From Neobittarella massiliensis (ex Bilen et al. 2018) (lineage in GTDB: Bacteria; Bacillota; Clostridia; Oscillospirales; Ruminococcaceae), in the NCBI RefSeq assembly GCF_900289145.1, contig NZ_OKQO01000002.1, positions 124,001 through 188,000 of the forward strand: DNA of 64,000 nt, given 5' to 3'. Numbering within the stretch: the first letter of the stretch is position 1; each line of letters opens with the position of its first letter. The notes below the pieces were generated by a model. The model was not told the DNA's origin. It searched no databases and worked only from the letters and a program-made list of their open reading frames with translations. Positions 44,017 to 53,710 of the stretch are shown piece after piece. A program made the position numbers and the translations under genes.

Positions 44017-46626
44017 ATGTGTGAGAATTTGTCGCCCATGATGCAGCAGTACATGCGCATCAAAGAACAGCACAAAGACGAGATATTGTTTTTCCGCCTC
44101 GGTGACTTTTACGAGATGTTTTTCGACGACGCGCTCAAGGCGTCCAAAGAGCTGGACCTCACCCTCACCGGGCGCGACTGTGGCCTCGACGAGCGGGCCC
44201 CCATGTGCGGGGTGCCCTACCACAGCTGTGAGGGCTACATACAGAGGCTCTTGAAAAAAGGTTACAACGTCGCCATCTGCGAGCAGGTGACCGAGCCGCA
44301 GAAGGGCCGCACACTGGTCGAGCGCGAAGTGGTGCGCATCTACACCCCCGGCACCGTACTCGAGACCGGCATGCTCGAGGAGGGAAAAAACAACTTCCTC
44401 TGCTCCATCGCCACCGATAAGAACACCGCCGGCATGTGCCTGGCCGACATCTCCACCGGCCAGATGCTGGTGACCCAGCTCTCGGGCAAAGACTGCCAGC
44501 AGAAGATCATCGACCAGCTGGGCAAATTCTCCCCCTCCGAGATCCTGCTGTGCCAAAATTCGCTGCAGCTCAAGCGCGCGCTCGACGATATCAGCGAGCA
44601 GATCGGCTGCCAGGTGGTCAAGCTGGTGGGCGACCAGTTCGAGCCGGCGCAAAATGCGCGCCGCATCGCCGACCAGTTCGGGGTGGCCGACCCCAGCGAG
44701 CTGGGCCTCACCGGCAAGCCGCTGTGCAGTACCGCCATCTCCATTTTGCTGCATTACCTCGACCACACCCAGCAAAAAGGGGTCGAGCGCATCCGCGAGC
44801 TCACCATCTATCAGACCGACAGCTACATGAACCTCGACCTGAGCTCCCGGCGCAACCTGGAGCTCACCGAGACCATGCGCACCGGCGAGAAGCGGGGCAG
44901 CCTCCTGTGGGTGCTCGACAAGACCAAAACGGCCATGGGCAAGCGGCTCATCCGCAGCTTTGTCGAGCAGCCGCTCACCGGTATCGTGCAGATCGAAAAA
45001 CGGCTGGATGCGGTGGGGCAGCTCATGCAAAATCTCACCGCCCGCAGCGAGATCACCGAGCACCTGCAAAAGATCTCCGACCTGCAGCGGCTGATGAGCC
45101 GTATCGTCTTCGGTTCCGCCGGCCCCAAAGAGGTGCGGGCGCTGGCCTACACCGCCAGCCAGCTGCCCTCGATCCGCCAGTCGCTGACCGCTTTCGACTG
45201 CGACCTGCTGCGCCAGTGCCGTGATGGGATAGACCCGCTAAACGACCTCAAGTCCCTTATCGACGAGGCCATCGAGGACGATCCGCCGGTCACCTTAAAA
45301 GACGGCCGGGTCATCCGCTACGGCTACAATCCGCAGGTCGACGAGCTGCGCGATCTCATCGATCACTCCAAAGACATCCTCCTGCGCATGGAGGTCCAGG
45401 TCAAAGAGGAGACCGGTATCCGCAACTTAAAAGTCGGCTACAACAAGGTGTTCGGCTACTACATAGAGGTCTCTAAAGGCCAGACCGATCTGGTGCCCGA
45501 CAGCTTTATCCGCAAGCAGACGCTCACCAACTGCGAGCGCTACATCACCCAGGAGCTCAAGGAGCTCGAGAGCCGCATCCTAAACGCCAGCGACGAGATC
45601 ATCGCCCTCGAGCGGCAGCTGTACGATGGGCTCTGCAAAAAGATCACCGCCCAGATAGCCCGGGTGGAGGAGACCTCCCACCAGCTGGCGCTGCTGGATA
45701 CGCTCATCTCCTTTGCCGCCGTCAGCGAGCGCGGCGGCTACGTGCGCCCCACCGTCACCGCCGGGGAGGCCATCCGCATCAAAGACGGCCGCCACCCGGT
45801 GGTGGAAAAGCTGCAAAAAGACGTGCCCTTTGTGCCCAACGACACGCTGCTCGACGAGCGCGACAACCAGATCGCCATCATCACCGGTCCCAATATGGCC
45901 GGCAAATCCACCTATATGCGGCAGGTGGCGCTCATCACGCTCATGGCCCAGATGGGCTGTTTCGTGCCCGCATCCAGCGCCGAGATCGGCATCGTCGACG
46001 CGGTGTTCACCCGCGTGGGTGCCTCCGACGATCTGGCCGCCGGCAAATCTACCTTCATGGTCGAGATGAGCGAGGTGGCCCACATCCTGCAAAATGCCAG
46101 CCGCCACAGCCTGCTCATCCTGGATGAGATCGGCCGCGGCACCTCCACCTTCGACGGCATGAGCATCGCCCGCGCGGTGCTCGAGTATATCGGCAACCGC
46201 CGCAAGCTGGGAGCCAAAACGCTGTTTGCCACCCACTACCACGAGCTCACCGCACTCGAAGAGAGCTTTTCCAACGTCAAAAACTACAACATCGCCGTCA
46301 AAAAGAGGGGGGACGACATCACCTTTTTGCGGCGTATCGTGCCCGGCGGCGCCGACGAGAGCTACGGCATCGAGGTGGCCAAGCTGGCCGGGGTCAACGA
46401 CTTTGTGGTCAACCGGGCTAAAGAGATACTGGCCTCGCTCGAGAGCCAGGATCAGCCGCGCCGCCGGCAGGCGGCCCCCAGGCAGGAGGAAGAGCAGCCC
46501 AACTTGTTTGCCATGTCCAGCCAGAGCAAGCTCGAAGAGCGCATCAAACAGATCGACGTCAACACGCTCACCCCCATCGAGGCGCTCAACATCCTCTACG
46601 AGCTGGCCCAGATGGTCAAAGAGTGA
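44017..46626 (+). CDS. mutS: DNA mismatch repair protein MutS
   Basis: Recognises mismatches and recruits MutL. The 869-residue protein has the mismatch-binding motif FFRLGDFYEMFFDDA with the Phe-X-Glu wedge near residues 30-40, Walker A GPNMAGKSTYMRQ, and the Walker B/H-loop region LLILDEIGRGTSTFDG then FATHYHELTALE. ATG 44017 is chosen because AGGAG lies about ten bases before it and the protein then starts at the usual LSPMMQQYMRIKEQ. mutL follows after 38 bases. Confidence 0.97.
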   Translation: MCENLSPMMQQYMRIKEQHKDEILFFRLGDFYEMFFDDALKASKELDLTLTGRDCGLDERAPMCGVPYHSCEGYIQRLLKKGYNVAICEQVTEPQKGRTLVEREVVRIYTPGTVLETGMLEEGKNNFLCSIATDKNTAGMCLADISTGQMLVTQLSGKDCQQKIIDQLGKFSPSEILLCQNSLQLKRALDDISEQIGCQVVKLVGDQFEPAQNARRIADQFGVADPSELGLTGKPLCSTAISILLHYLDHTQQKGVERIRELTIYQTDSYMNLDLSSRRNLELTETMRTGEKRGSLLWVLDKTKTAMGKRLIRSFVEQPLTGIVQIEKRLDAVGQLMQNLTARSEITEHLQKISDLQRLMSRIVFGSAGPKEVRALAYTASQLPSIRQSLTAFDCDLLRQCRDGIDPLNDLKSLIDEAIEDDPPVTLKDGRVIRYGYNPQVDELRDLIDHSKDILLRMEVQVKEETGIRNLKVGYNKVFGYYIEVSKGQTDLVPDSFIRKQTLTNCERYITQELKELESRILNASDEIIALERQLYDGLCKKITAQIARVEETSHQLALLDTLISFAAVSERGGYVRPTVTAGEAIRIKDGRHPVVEKLQKDVPFVPNDTLLDERDNQIAIITGPNMAGKSTYMRQVALITLMAQMGCFVPASSAEIGIVDAVFTRVGASDDLAAGKSTFMVEMSEVAHILQNASRHSLLILDEIGRGTSTFDGMSIARAVLEYIGNRRKLGAKTLFATHYHELTALEESFSNVKNYNIAVKKRGDDITFLRRIVPGGADESYGIEVAKLAGVNDFVVNRAKEILASLESQDQPRRRQAAPRQEEEQPNLFAMSSQSKLEERIKQIDVNTLTPIEALNILYELAQMVKE

Positions 46627-46664
46627 GCAGAACAAAGAGTTTACCGTAAAAAAGGAGGTGCGCC

Positions 46665-48776
46665 ATGCGCGAACGCATCAATCTACTGCAGGGCCATGTG
46701 GCCGAGCTCATCGCCGCCGGCGAGGTGGTGGAGCGTCCGGCCTCGGTGGTCAAAGAGCTGGTCGAGAACGCCATCGACTCGGGGGCCGACGCCATCACCG
46801 TCGAGATAAAAGACGGTGGTATCTCCTATATCCGCGTCAGCGACAACGGCTGCGGCATTCTGCGGCAAGACGTGCCCACCGCCTTTTTGCGCCACGCCAC
46901 CAGCAAAATATCCACCGAGGAGGACCTGGGCCACATCGGCACTTTGGGCTTTCGCGGCGAGGCGCTGGCGGCCATCAGCTCGGTCTGCCGGGTAGAGCTC
47001 ATCACCCGTCCCCGGGAAGAGGTGGCCGGCACCCGCTTTTGTATCGAGGGCGGCAGCGCCGGCGAGGCAGAAGATGCCGGCTGCCCGGTGGGCACCACCA
47101 TCGTGGTGCGCGACATCTTTTTTAACACCCCGGCGCGGATGAAGTTCTTAAAGAAAAATGTCACCGAGGGCAATTCGGTAGAGGGGGTCATGCAAAAGGT
47201 GGCCCTCTCCCACCCGCACATCTCCTTTCGCTTTGTGCGCGACGGGGTGGACAAGCTGCATACCCCCGGCACCGGCAAGCTGCAAGATACCATCTTCAGC
47301 CTGTTTGGCAAAACGGTGGCCACCTCGCTCATCCCCGTCTCCTACCAGGAGGGCTACTACCGGGTAGAGGGCTTTATCTCCAAGCCGCAGCTGGCCAAGT
47401 CAAACCGCACGCTGCAGCACTTCTACATAAACGGCCGCCTGGTCAAGACCAAGACCGGCATGGTGGCGCTGGAGCAGGGTTACCGCGGCGTGCTGATGAG
47501 CGGCAAGTTCCCCGCCTGTTTTCTGTTTGTCACCATGCCGCAGGAGCTGGTGGACGTCAACGTGCATCCGGCCAAGATAGAGGTGCGCTTTGCCGCCGAA
47601 AAAGAGGTGTTCGGCGCCATCTACGCCGCCACCAAGTCGGCCATCGCCAACTACTCCGACCAAACTGCCGCCGCACTGGGCAGTGCCATGAGTTCTCTGG
47701 CCGGGCAGCGGTCGTCTGCGCCGCAAACGGCGGTAGCGACCGCTGTAAAGCCAGATACTTTAACAGAGAAAAAAACTGCGGAGGGCCTACGCAGCGAGCG
47801 CATGAGCGCCGACGAGTTCCGCCGTCGCTTTGGTTCGGCCCGCCCGGACGCAGCTTTGGCCAAGACAGGCGCCGGGCGGGAAAGAGATCTCTCGCTGCAT
47901 GCCCCTACCGGCACGGTAGAGGTGCAAAACGGCCAGTACACGCAACAGCTGCCCGCCGCAGTGACCAAGCTGCTGCGCGAGAATATGGCCCGTCAGGCCG
48001 CCCGCAGCCGCCAGCTGGATATCGAGGTAGAGGAGCCGGATCTCCAGCCTCGGCAGGACTGCACGCCGGCTCCAGTCTCCCCACCGCCGGCCGCTGCGAC
48101 ACCTCCCCAAAATGCGGATGCGGCGCCCGTCTGCACCCCGGCAACGCCGGTGTCGGCACCCGACCAACTGGCGCTGGCCCCGCGCGAGACAGAGGAGCAG
48201 CAGGAACCGGTGCCCACCGTCATCGGCGAGGTGTTTAAGACCTATATCCTCTGCCAGAGCGGCAACAGCCTGTTCATCATCGACAAACACGCCGCCCACG
48301 AGCGCATCCTCTACGAGCGGCTGCGGCAGGAGTGGGGCAGTATCGACCGCCAGATGCTCCTGGACCCGGTCAGCGTCACGCTCTCCAAAGAGGAGGTCGA
48401 CGCAGTGGTGGCCAGCCGGCAGCTGCTGCAGGACGCCGGCTTCGTGGCTGAGGAGTTCGGCCAAAACACGGTGGTGGTGCGCGAGATCCCGGTGTTTTTA
48501 GAGCAGGTGGGCCTGGCCGATATCTTCGAGGAGATCGCCAGCAACCTGCTCACCACCCAGGGTCAGGCGGTGCAGGCCTCCCATCTCGACTGGCTGTTTC
48601 AGTCCATCTCCTGCCGGGGGGCCATCAAGGGCGGCGACCGCTCCAGTCTGTACGAGCTGCAGCAGCTCATCGAGCAGATCTACCGCACCGGCATCATCAA
48701 GTACTGCCCACACGGCCGCCCCATCGTCATCGAGATGACCCGCACCGACTTTGAGCGGCAGTTCGGCCGCCAGTAA
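46665..48776 (+). CDS. mutL: DNA mismatch repair protein MutL (endonuclease type)
   Basis: The matchmaker and nicking endonuclease of mismatch repair. The GHKL ATPase domain has GEVVERPASVVKELVENAID, the DNGCGI lid and the GTLGFRGEALAAI motif. The linker (residues about 340-510) is long, Pro/Ala/Thr-rich and poorly conserved. The C-terminal domain holds DKHAAHERILYE, the DQHA(X)2E(X)4E metal site of nicking MutL proteins with Lys in place of Gln. The length is 703 residues. ATG 46665 follows AAGGAGG. Confidence 0.97.
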   Translation: MRERINLLQGHVAELIAAGEVVERPASVVKELVENAIDSGADAITVEIKDGGISYIRVSDNGCGILRQDVPTAFLRHATSKISTEEDLGHIGTLGFRGEALAAISSVCRVELITRPREEVAGTRFCIEGGSAGEAEDAGCPVGTTIVVRDIFFNTPARMKFLKKNVTEGNSVEGVMQKVALSHPHISFRFVRDGVDKLHTPGTGKLQDTIFSLFGKTVATSLIPVSYQEGYYRVEGFISKPQLAKSNRTLQHFYINGRLVKTKTGMVALEQGYRGVLMSGKFPACFLFVTMPQELVDVNVHPAKIEVRFAAEKEVFGAIYAATKSAIANYSDQTAAALGSAMSSLAGQRSSAPQTAVATAVKPDTLTEKKTAEGLRSERMSADEFRRRFGSARPDAALAKTGAGRERDLSLHAPTGTVEVQNGQYTQQLPAAVTKLLRENMARQAARSRQLDIEVEEPDLQPRQDCTPAPVSPPPAAATPPQNADAAPVCTPATPVSAPDQLALAPRETEEQQEPVPTVIGEVFKTYILCQSGNSLFIIDKHAAHERILYERLRQEWGSIDRQMLLDPVSVTLSKEEVDAVVASRQLLQDAGFVAEEFGQNTVVVREIPVFLEQVGLADIFEEIASNLLTTQGQAVQASHLDWLFQSISCRGAIKGGDRSSLYELQQLIEQIYRTGIIKYCPHGRPIVIEMTRTDFERQFGRQ

Positions 48777-48844
48777 AAAGCCCCAAAGGGGGCGTCCGTG
48801 CAGCGCACCGCGATAAAAAACAGTTAAAACGAGGAAAATGCAAG

Positions 48845-49825
48845 ATGGATGAGCAGATGATAAAAGTCATAGCTGTCGTGGGCCCCACCGCCTCGGGCAA
48901 GACCGGCCTGGCTGTCGAGATCGCCAAGGCGCTGGACGGCGAGGTGGTCAGCGCCGATTCGATGCAGATCTATAAGGGGATGGACATCGCCACCGCCAAG
49001 CCCACCGCCGAGGAGATGCAGGGCGTACCCCACCACCTCATCAGCTTTTTAGAGCCCTGCTGCGCCTATTCGGTGGCCGACTATGTGCGCGACGCACAGG
49101 CGGTCATCGCCGATATCCACCGCCGGGGCAGGCTGCCTATCGTGGCCGGCGGCACCGGCCTGTACGTAGATGCGCTCATCAAGAATATGGATTTTGACGC
49201 TGTTCTGGGCGACGACTCGCTCAAAAAGCAGCTGCAGGAGGAACTCTCGCGGATGGGACCGGCCCACATGCATCAGCGGCTGATGGCCCTCGACCCCGAT
49301 CTGGCGGTCAAATTGCACCCCAACAATACCGGCCGGGTGCTGCGGGCGCTGGAGTGCTGTATCCTGTCGGGCAAAAGCATGACCGAGCTGCAGCGGCAGG
49401 CGGTGTCGCGCCGGCCGCTCTACGACTGCCGCTATATCGGCATCGCCTACCGCGACCGCCAGCTGTTGTACGACCGCATCGACCGCCGGGTAGACCAGAT
49501 GGCCCAGACCGGCCTGGTGGGGGAGGCGCTCGACTTTTACAGCAAGCAGAGCGAGTACCGCACCGCCGCGCAGGCCATCGGCTACAAAGAGCTGCGCGAC
49601 TACTTCGACGGGGAGGACACGCTGCAGCAGTGTCTGGAGAACCTGAAAAGGCGCACCCGCAACTACGCCAAGCGGCAGCTCACCTGGTTTCGCCGCAATC
49701 CCGATATCTGCTGGATCACCGCCGACGAAAAAACACCGCCGCAGATCGCCGCGGAGGCCATAGCCCTCTGCCGTGAGCATCTGGCTGGCCCCATCAGCCC
49801 CACAGGGAGGAAAGCACATGTCTAA
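48845..49825 (+). CDS. miaA: tRNA dimethylallyltransferase
   Basis: Transfers the dimethylallyl group to A37 of tRNAs reading UNN codons, the step before MiaB. The 326-residue protein has P-loop VVGPTASGKTGLAVEIA, SADSMQIYKGMDIATAKPT, PHHLIS, AGGTGLYVDALI and the C-terminal RRTRNYAKRQLTWFRR. ATG 48845 is preceded by GAGGAAAATG. Its 3' end overlaps the next start by eight bases. Confidence 0.97.
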   Translation: MDEQMIKVIAVVGPTASGKTGLAVEIAKALDGEVVSADSMQIYKGMDIATAKPTAEEMQGVPHHLISFLEPCCAYSVADYVRDAQAVIADIHRRGRLPIVAGGTGLYVDALIKNMDFDAVLGDDSLKKQLQEELSRMGPAHMHQRLMALDPDLAVKLHPNNTGRVLRALECCILSGKSMTELQRQAVSRRPLYDCRYIGIAYRDRQLLYDRIDRRVDQMAQTGLVGEALDFYSKQSEYRTAAQAIGYKELRDYFDGEDTLQQCLENLKRRTRNYAKRQLTWFRRNPDICWITADEKTPPQIAAEAIALCREHLAGPISPTGRKAHV

Positions 49826-51026
49826 AGCACTCAAGATTATCGGCACCGTGGCGCTGGTGGGGCTGGCCGTGCTGTACCTGGGGGTACAGGCGGTCTCCAT
49901 CTTCGCCACCGGCTACAAGACCGAGGTGGCCGTCAGCTACGTCATGGCCGATTCGGTCACCGCCCAGTCGGTCATCATCCGGCAGGAGTCGGTGCTCACT
50001 CCGCAAAATCAGGGCTACTACGGCTATGCGGTCACCGACGGCTCCAAAGTATCCGGCGGCCAGCTGCTGGCCTCGGTGTACGGCAGCGCCGAAGATTCGG
50101 CGGTGGTCACCCGCACCGAACAGGTGCGCAGCGAGCTGGCAACCATGACCCAGTTTCAAAATACCGAGACCAGTTTCGGCGACCCCGAGAGCCTCAGCAA
50201 CCAGATCCTGAATACCGCCGCCAGCGCCCAGGGGGCGTTCCACCAAAACACCTTTACCGGTGCCGCCACCTATAAAAACCAGCTCATCACCCAGATCAGC
50301 CGCCGTCAGGCTGCCACCGGCAAAGTAGTCGACCTCTCGGGGCAGATCGCCGCCCTGCAGGCCGAGCTCGATGCGCTGCAGGCCCAGGCGCCCAGCCAGG
50401 TAGCCTACGAATACGCCCAGAGCTCCGGCTACTTTTCCAGCGTCGTCGACGGGTTCGAGGGAAAGCTCACCCCCGAAACGGTGCAGCAGCTCACCGCCGA
50501 CGAGGTGAAGAAGATCATAAACGGCGAAGAGACCCCCGATGAACACGGCAATTTTGGCCGTCTGGTGGCCGATTTCGACTGGTATCTGGCCTGTGTGCTG
50601 CCCAGCGACAACACCTGGGTGAGCGAGGGAAAAACGCTGTATATGGACTTTTTGGGCGTCACCAGCGAGTCTATTCCCGGCCAGGTCCTACGGGTGGTGC
50701 CCAGCGGCGACGAGATGCTGGTCATCATCAGCTGCGATATGATCACCAAAGACTTGGTCAACCTGCGCATCCAAAACGTGCAGATCAGTCAAAAATTGCA
50801 AAAAGGCATCCGGGTGCCCGAAGAGGCGCTGCGGGTACAGGACAACAAAAAAGGCGTATACGTAAAAAAGGGCGGCAAAGCGGTGTTCCGCGAGATCAAC
50901 ATCCTGCTGCAGGAGAACGGCTACCTGCTGGTGGAAGAGGTGGTCTCCGACCCCAATGCCTTAAAGGTATACGACGAGGTCATCATCAAAGGGAAGGATA
51001 TCTACGATGGAAAACTACTCAGTTGA
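49818..51026 (+). CDS. HlyD-like membrane-anchored protein of the sepF cluster
   Basis: This 402-residue protein has a single N-terminal membrane helix (KIIGTVALVGLAVLYLGVQA) and an extracellular part with barrel-sandwich and alpha-hairpin features of HlyD/AcrA-type adaptors (KVSGGQLLASVYGSAED; a Gln/Ala-rich helical hairpin at about residues 165-210; PEEALRVQDNKKGVYVKKGG). No transporter ATPase is nearby. Its conserved position before yggS-sepF-ylmH-divIVA in Clostridia hints at a division or envelope role (inference). ATG 49818 follows GGGAGG and overlaps miaA. Confidence 0.8.
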   Translation: MSKALKIIGTVALVGLAVLYLGVQAVSIFATGYKTEVAVSYVMADSVTAQSVIIRQESVLTPQNQGYYGYAVTDGSKVSGGQLLASVYGSAEDSAVVTRTEQVRSELATMTQFQNTETSFGDPESLSNQILNTAASAQGAFHQNTFTGAATYKNQLITQISRRQAATGKVVDLSGQIAALQAELDALQAQAPSQVAYEYAQSSGYFSSVVDGFEGKLTPETVQQLTADEVKKIINGEETPDEHGNFGRLVADFDWYLACVLPSDNTWVSEGKTLYMDFLGVTSESIPGQVLRVVPSGDEMLVIISCDMITKDLVNLRIQNVQISQKLQKGIRVPEEALRVQDNKKGVYVKKGGKAVFREINILLQENGYLLVEEVVSDPNALKVYDEVIIKGKDIYDGKLLS

Positions 51027-51702
51027 CCGCTATAGGCAGCTCTGTGCGCAGGTGGCCCAGGCAGCTTCGGCCGCCGGCCGCGGTCCCGGCGCGGTGCGGC
51101 TGATGGGGGTCACCAAAACGGTGCCGGCCGAAAAGGTCAACGCCTATATCGACGCCGGGCTCGACCTGATCGGCGAAAACCGGGTACAGGAATTTTTAGA
51201 CAAGTACCCCACCTACCACAAGCAGGGGCTCGAGATCCATTTTATCGGCCAGCTGCAGCGCAACAAGGTCAAGTACATCGTCGACAAGGTCCACATGATC
51301 GAGAGCGTCGACAGTCTGGAGCTGGCGCGCGAGATCTCCAAGCGCTGCGCGGCTATCGGCAAAAAAATGGATGTCCTGATAGAGGTGAACATCGGCGGCG
51401 AGGCCAGCAAAGGCGGTATATTGCCGGGGAAATTAACGGAATTTTTAACAGAAATATCCAGTTTTTCGGGCCTGCGGGTGGCCGGCTTGATGGCAATTCC
51501 CCCGATTTCAGAGGATATCGCCGTGCAAAAGCACTATTTTGATGAAATGTACAAACTCTTTGTTGACATAAAAGATAAAAAAATAGATAATGTCTTTATG
51601 GAAACTCTGTCAATGGGCATGTCGGGCGACTTTCAGGCCGCTATCGCCTGTGGCAGTACGCAGGTCCGGCTGGGGCGCACCCTCTTTGGCGCCCGAGATT
51701 AA
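51007..51702 (+). CDS. yggS: YggS-family pyridoxal-phosphate homeostasis protein
   Basis: A PLP-carrying protein that balances B6 vitamers; the Bacillus homologue is YlmE in the sepF region. The single-domain alanine-racemase-like barrel has the PLP lysine in LMGVTKTVPAEKV, then GENRVQEFLDKY, HFIGQLQRNKVKYI and the C-terminal LSMGMSGDFQAAIACGSTQVRLG. At 231 residues it is full length. It overlaps the HlyD-like gene by 20 bases. A patch at about 51,420-51,600 is much AT-richer than its flanks but stays in frame. Confidence 0.95.
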   Translation: MENYSVDRYRQLCAQVAQAASAAGRGPGAVRLMGVTKTVPAEKVNAYIDAGLDLIGENRVQEFLDKYPTYHKQGLEIHFIGQLQRNKVKYIVDKVHMIESVDSLELAREISKRCAAIGKKMDVLIEVNIGGEASKGGILPGKLTEFLTEISSFSGLRVAGLMAIPPISEDIAVQKHYFDEMYKLFVDIKDKKIDNVFMETLSMGMSGDFQAAIACGSTQVRLGRTLFGARD

Positions 51703-51727
51703 CATAAGATTTTAGGAGGAAAACACT

Positions 51728-52204
51728 ATGGGACTGGTAGATAAATTCAAAGATTTTATGGGCATGGAGTCCGAGGACGACTACGACGAGAGCTATGACG
51801 ACAGCTACGATGAGAACGTCGAGATGGTCTCGGGCAGCAGTGCCAAAGATCGCTCCGACGACACGGTGATCGGCTACGACGAGGTGGCCTCCAAGCGCAG
51901 CAACAAGGTCGTCAACATCAACGCTACCGCCCAGCTGCAGGTGGTACTGGTCAAACCCGAAAAGTTCGACGACGCCTCGGCCGTGGCCGATCACCTCAAC
52001 GCCAAGCGCACCGTGGTGCTCAATCTGGAGTCCACCAATAAAGATATCGCCCGCCGCTTAGTCGATTTTCTCAGCGGTGTGGCCTACGCCAACAACGGCC
52101 AGATCCAGCGAGTGGCTAACTCCACCTTCATCATCACCCCCTATAACGTGGCGCTGGTGGGCGAGCTGATCGACGAACTGGAGTCCAGCGGCGTATTCTT
52201 CTAG
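51728..52204 (+). CDS. sepF: Cell division protein SepF
   Basis: A membrane-binding FtsZ partner that aligns filaments at the septum. The 158-residue protein has the N-terminal amphipathic helix MGLVDKFKDFMGM, an acidic Asp/Glu/Tyr linker and the C-terminal SepF core (AQLQVVLVKPEKFDDASAVA; LESTNKDIARRLVDFLSG; ANNGQIQRVANSTFIITP). ATG 51728 follows TAGGAGG. Confidence 0.97.
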   Translation: MGLVDKFKDFMGMESEDDYDESYDDSYDENVEMVSGSSAKDRSDDTVIGYDEVASKRSNKVVNINATAQLQVVLVKPEKFDDASAVADHLNAKRTVVLNLESTNKDIARRLVDFLSGVAYANNGQIQRVANSTFIITPYNVALVGELIDELESSGVFF

Positions 52205-52210
52205 GCTGTC

Positions 52211-52957
52211 ATGGCACAAGATAGTCAGCAGCTCTTTTTGCGCTCGGTGCAGGATATGCTGCGGCTGTGTACCGGTCGCAGCGCGCTCAAGACCACCCAG
52301 TTTTTAGACGAACACCAGCGCGCGCTGGCCGAGGAGATGCTCCGCGCCCAAAAAGACGGCGACTACCGTTTTTTTGGCGGCTACAGCGGTGCGGTGCGCA
52401 CGGTGCTGTGCATCAGCGGCACTGGGGTGCCCATCGACGACGGCGACTTTCCCATCGTGCCGGTGCTCTACACCTACCGCGAAAAAGACGTGCTCACCCA
52501 CCGCGATTTTTTGGGCAGTCTCATGGCGCAGCAGATCGCCCGCTCACTGGTGGGCGATATCTGTGTGGGTGCGGGCAAGACCTGTGTGCTGGTGCACCAA
52601 AATGCGGCCCAGATCGCGCTCTCGCTCCAAAAGGTGGGCCGGGTCGGTGTGCGCGCCCAGCAGGGGAGCGACCCCGACCTGTTCACCCAAAAGACCGAGA
52701 CCTTTACTGCCGTGATCACCGCCCCGCGGCTCGACTGTGTGCTGGCTGGGGCGCTGGGCGGCAGCCGCAGCGGTCTAAAGCCCATCATCCTGTCCGGCCA
52801 GGTGGCGCTCAACCACCGCGAGGTGCTCTCGCCCAGCGCCCAGGTGGCGCCGGGTGATGTGTTGTCGGTGCGCCACCGCGGCAAGTACATATTTTGCGGG
52901 GTAGAGGGCAGCACCAAAAAAGGACGCCTGTTGGCGGTCTATAAACGCTATATCTGA
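52211..52957 (+). CDS. ylmH: YlmH-like S4-domain RNA-binding protein
   Basis: This 248-residue protein has an N-terminal domain (EMLRAQKDGDYRFFGGYSGA; FPIVPVLYTY) and a C-terminal S4 RNA-binding domain (RLDCVLAGALGGSRSGLKPI, then SGQVALNH). YlmH homologues bind stalled 50S-peptidyl-tRNA complexes in ribosome rescue and are encoded in the division cluster. The start codon is six bases after the sepF stop. Confidence 0.92.
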   Translation: MAQDSQQLFLRSVQDMLRLCTGRSALKTTQFLDEHQRALAEEMLRAQKDGDYRFFGGYSGAVRTVLCISGTGVPIDDGDFPIVPVLYTYREKDVLTHRDFLGSLMAQQIARSLVGDICVGAGKTCVLVHQNAAQIALSLQKVGRVGVRAQQGSDPDLFTQKTETFTAVITAPRLDCVLAGALGGSRSGLKPIILSGQVALNHREVLSPSAQVAPGDVLSVRHRGKYIFCGVEGSTKKGRLLAVYKRYI

Positions 52958-53007
52958 ATTGCCGCTCACCGGCGGCGCTTGTGTGCGAGATACAGGAGGA
53001 TATTTTC

Positions 53008-53619
53008 ATGCTGACACTGGACCAGATCAAAAATGCGACCTTCGAGCGTGCGGGCCTCAAGGGCTATAAAGCCGACTCGGTGGACGACTTTATCGACAAC
53101 GTCATCGAGACGGTAGAGAAACTGCAGTCCGAAAAAGAAGACGCCGAGGCCAAATTAGAGATCTTGGCCGAAAAGCTGGAGGACTACCGCAAGGATGAAG
53201 ACAGCCTGCGCGCCGCGCTGCTGGGGGCTCAAAAGCTGGGCAACTCGGTGGTCAGCGAGGCCCGGCAAAAAGCCGAGATCATCCTGCGCGACGCCACCAT
53301 CAAAAGCGACAGCATGCTGGCCAAAGCCGAGGATAAGATCGGCTTTTACAAAGAGGAGCTGGTGCGCATGAAGGCCGAGGTCAGCGCCTTTAAAAATGCC
53401 ATGCTCTCCCTGTACCGCGACCATATCGAGCTCATCAGCCAGATCCCGGCCGAAGAGCCGGCCGAGAGCGAAGAACCCGCTCCCCAGCCCGAGGCAGCCG
53501 AGGCCGAGGCCCCAGCCGCCGAGAGCGAAGAGCCCGCCGTCGATAACAAGATCGATCCCGGCCTCTTCGAGAGCAACTTCGATTTTGGCACCCACACCGA
53601 GGAGGGCGCACAGGCCTAG
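53008..53619 (+). CDS. divIVA: DivIVA-family cell division/polarity protein
   Basis: A curvature-sensing coiled-coil protein. The conserved N-terminal motif LTLDQIKNATFERAGLKGYK and DDFIDNVIETVEKLQ start a 203-residue protein. The central coiled coil (about residues 30-135) precedes an acidic Ala/Pro/Glu-rich tail (EEPAESEEPAPQPEAAEAE), probably disordered. ATG 53008 lies behind CAGGAGG. It ends the HlyD-like-yggS-sepF-ylmH-divIVA run with a terminator. Confidence 0.95.
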   Translation: MLTLDQIKNATFERAGLKGYKADSVDDFIDNVIETVEKLQSEKEDAEAKLEILAEKLEDYRKDEDSLRAALLGAQKLGNSVVSEARQKAEIILRDATIKSDSMLAKAEDKIGFYKEELVRMKAEVSAFKNAMLSLYRDHIELISQIPAEEPAESEEPAPQPEAAEAEAPAAESEEPAVDNKIDPGLFESNFDFGTHTEEGAQA

Positions 53620-53637
53620 CGGTGTTTCACAGTGGAA

Positions 53638-53666
53638 AAAACAGCTAACGGTCGGTTAGCTGTTTT
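53638..53666 (+). terminator. Terminator after divIVA
   Basis: A perfect 12-bp stem (53638-53649 with 53655-53666), five-base loop, T-rich 3' arm plus CTTT. Confidence 0.85.
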
Positions 53667-53710
53667 CTTTGTAATGGCCCCATTATGGGGCCTGTTTATC
53701 GGGAGGGACT

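Noticed and set aside
43933-45069. 378-codon open frame antisense to the mutS 5' half
   Set aside because: Mirror of the mutS codons; no independent support.
52267-52857. 196-codon alternative frame within ylmH
   Set aside because: Arg/Gly/His-rich shadow of ylmH, no start signal.
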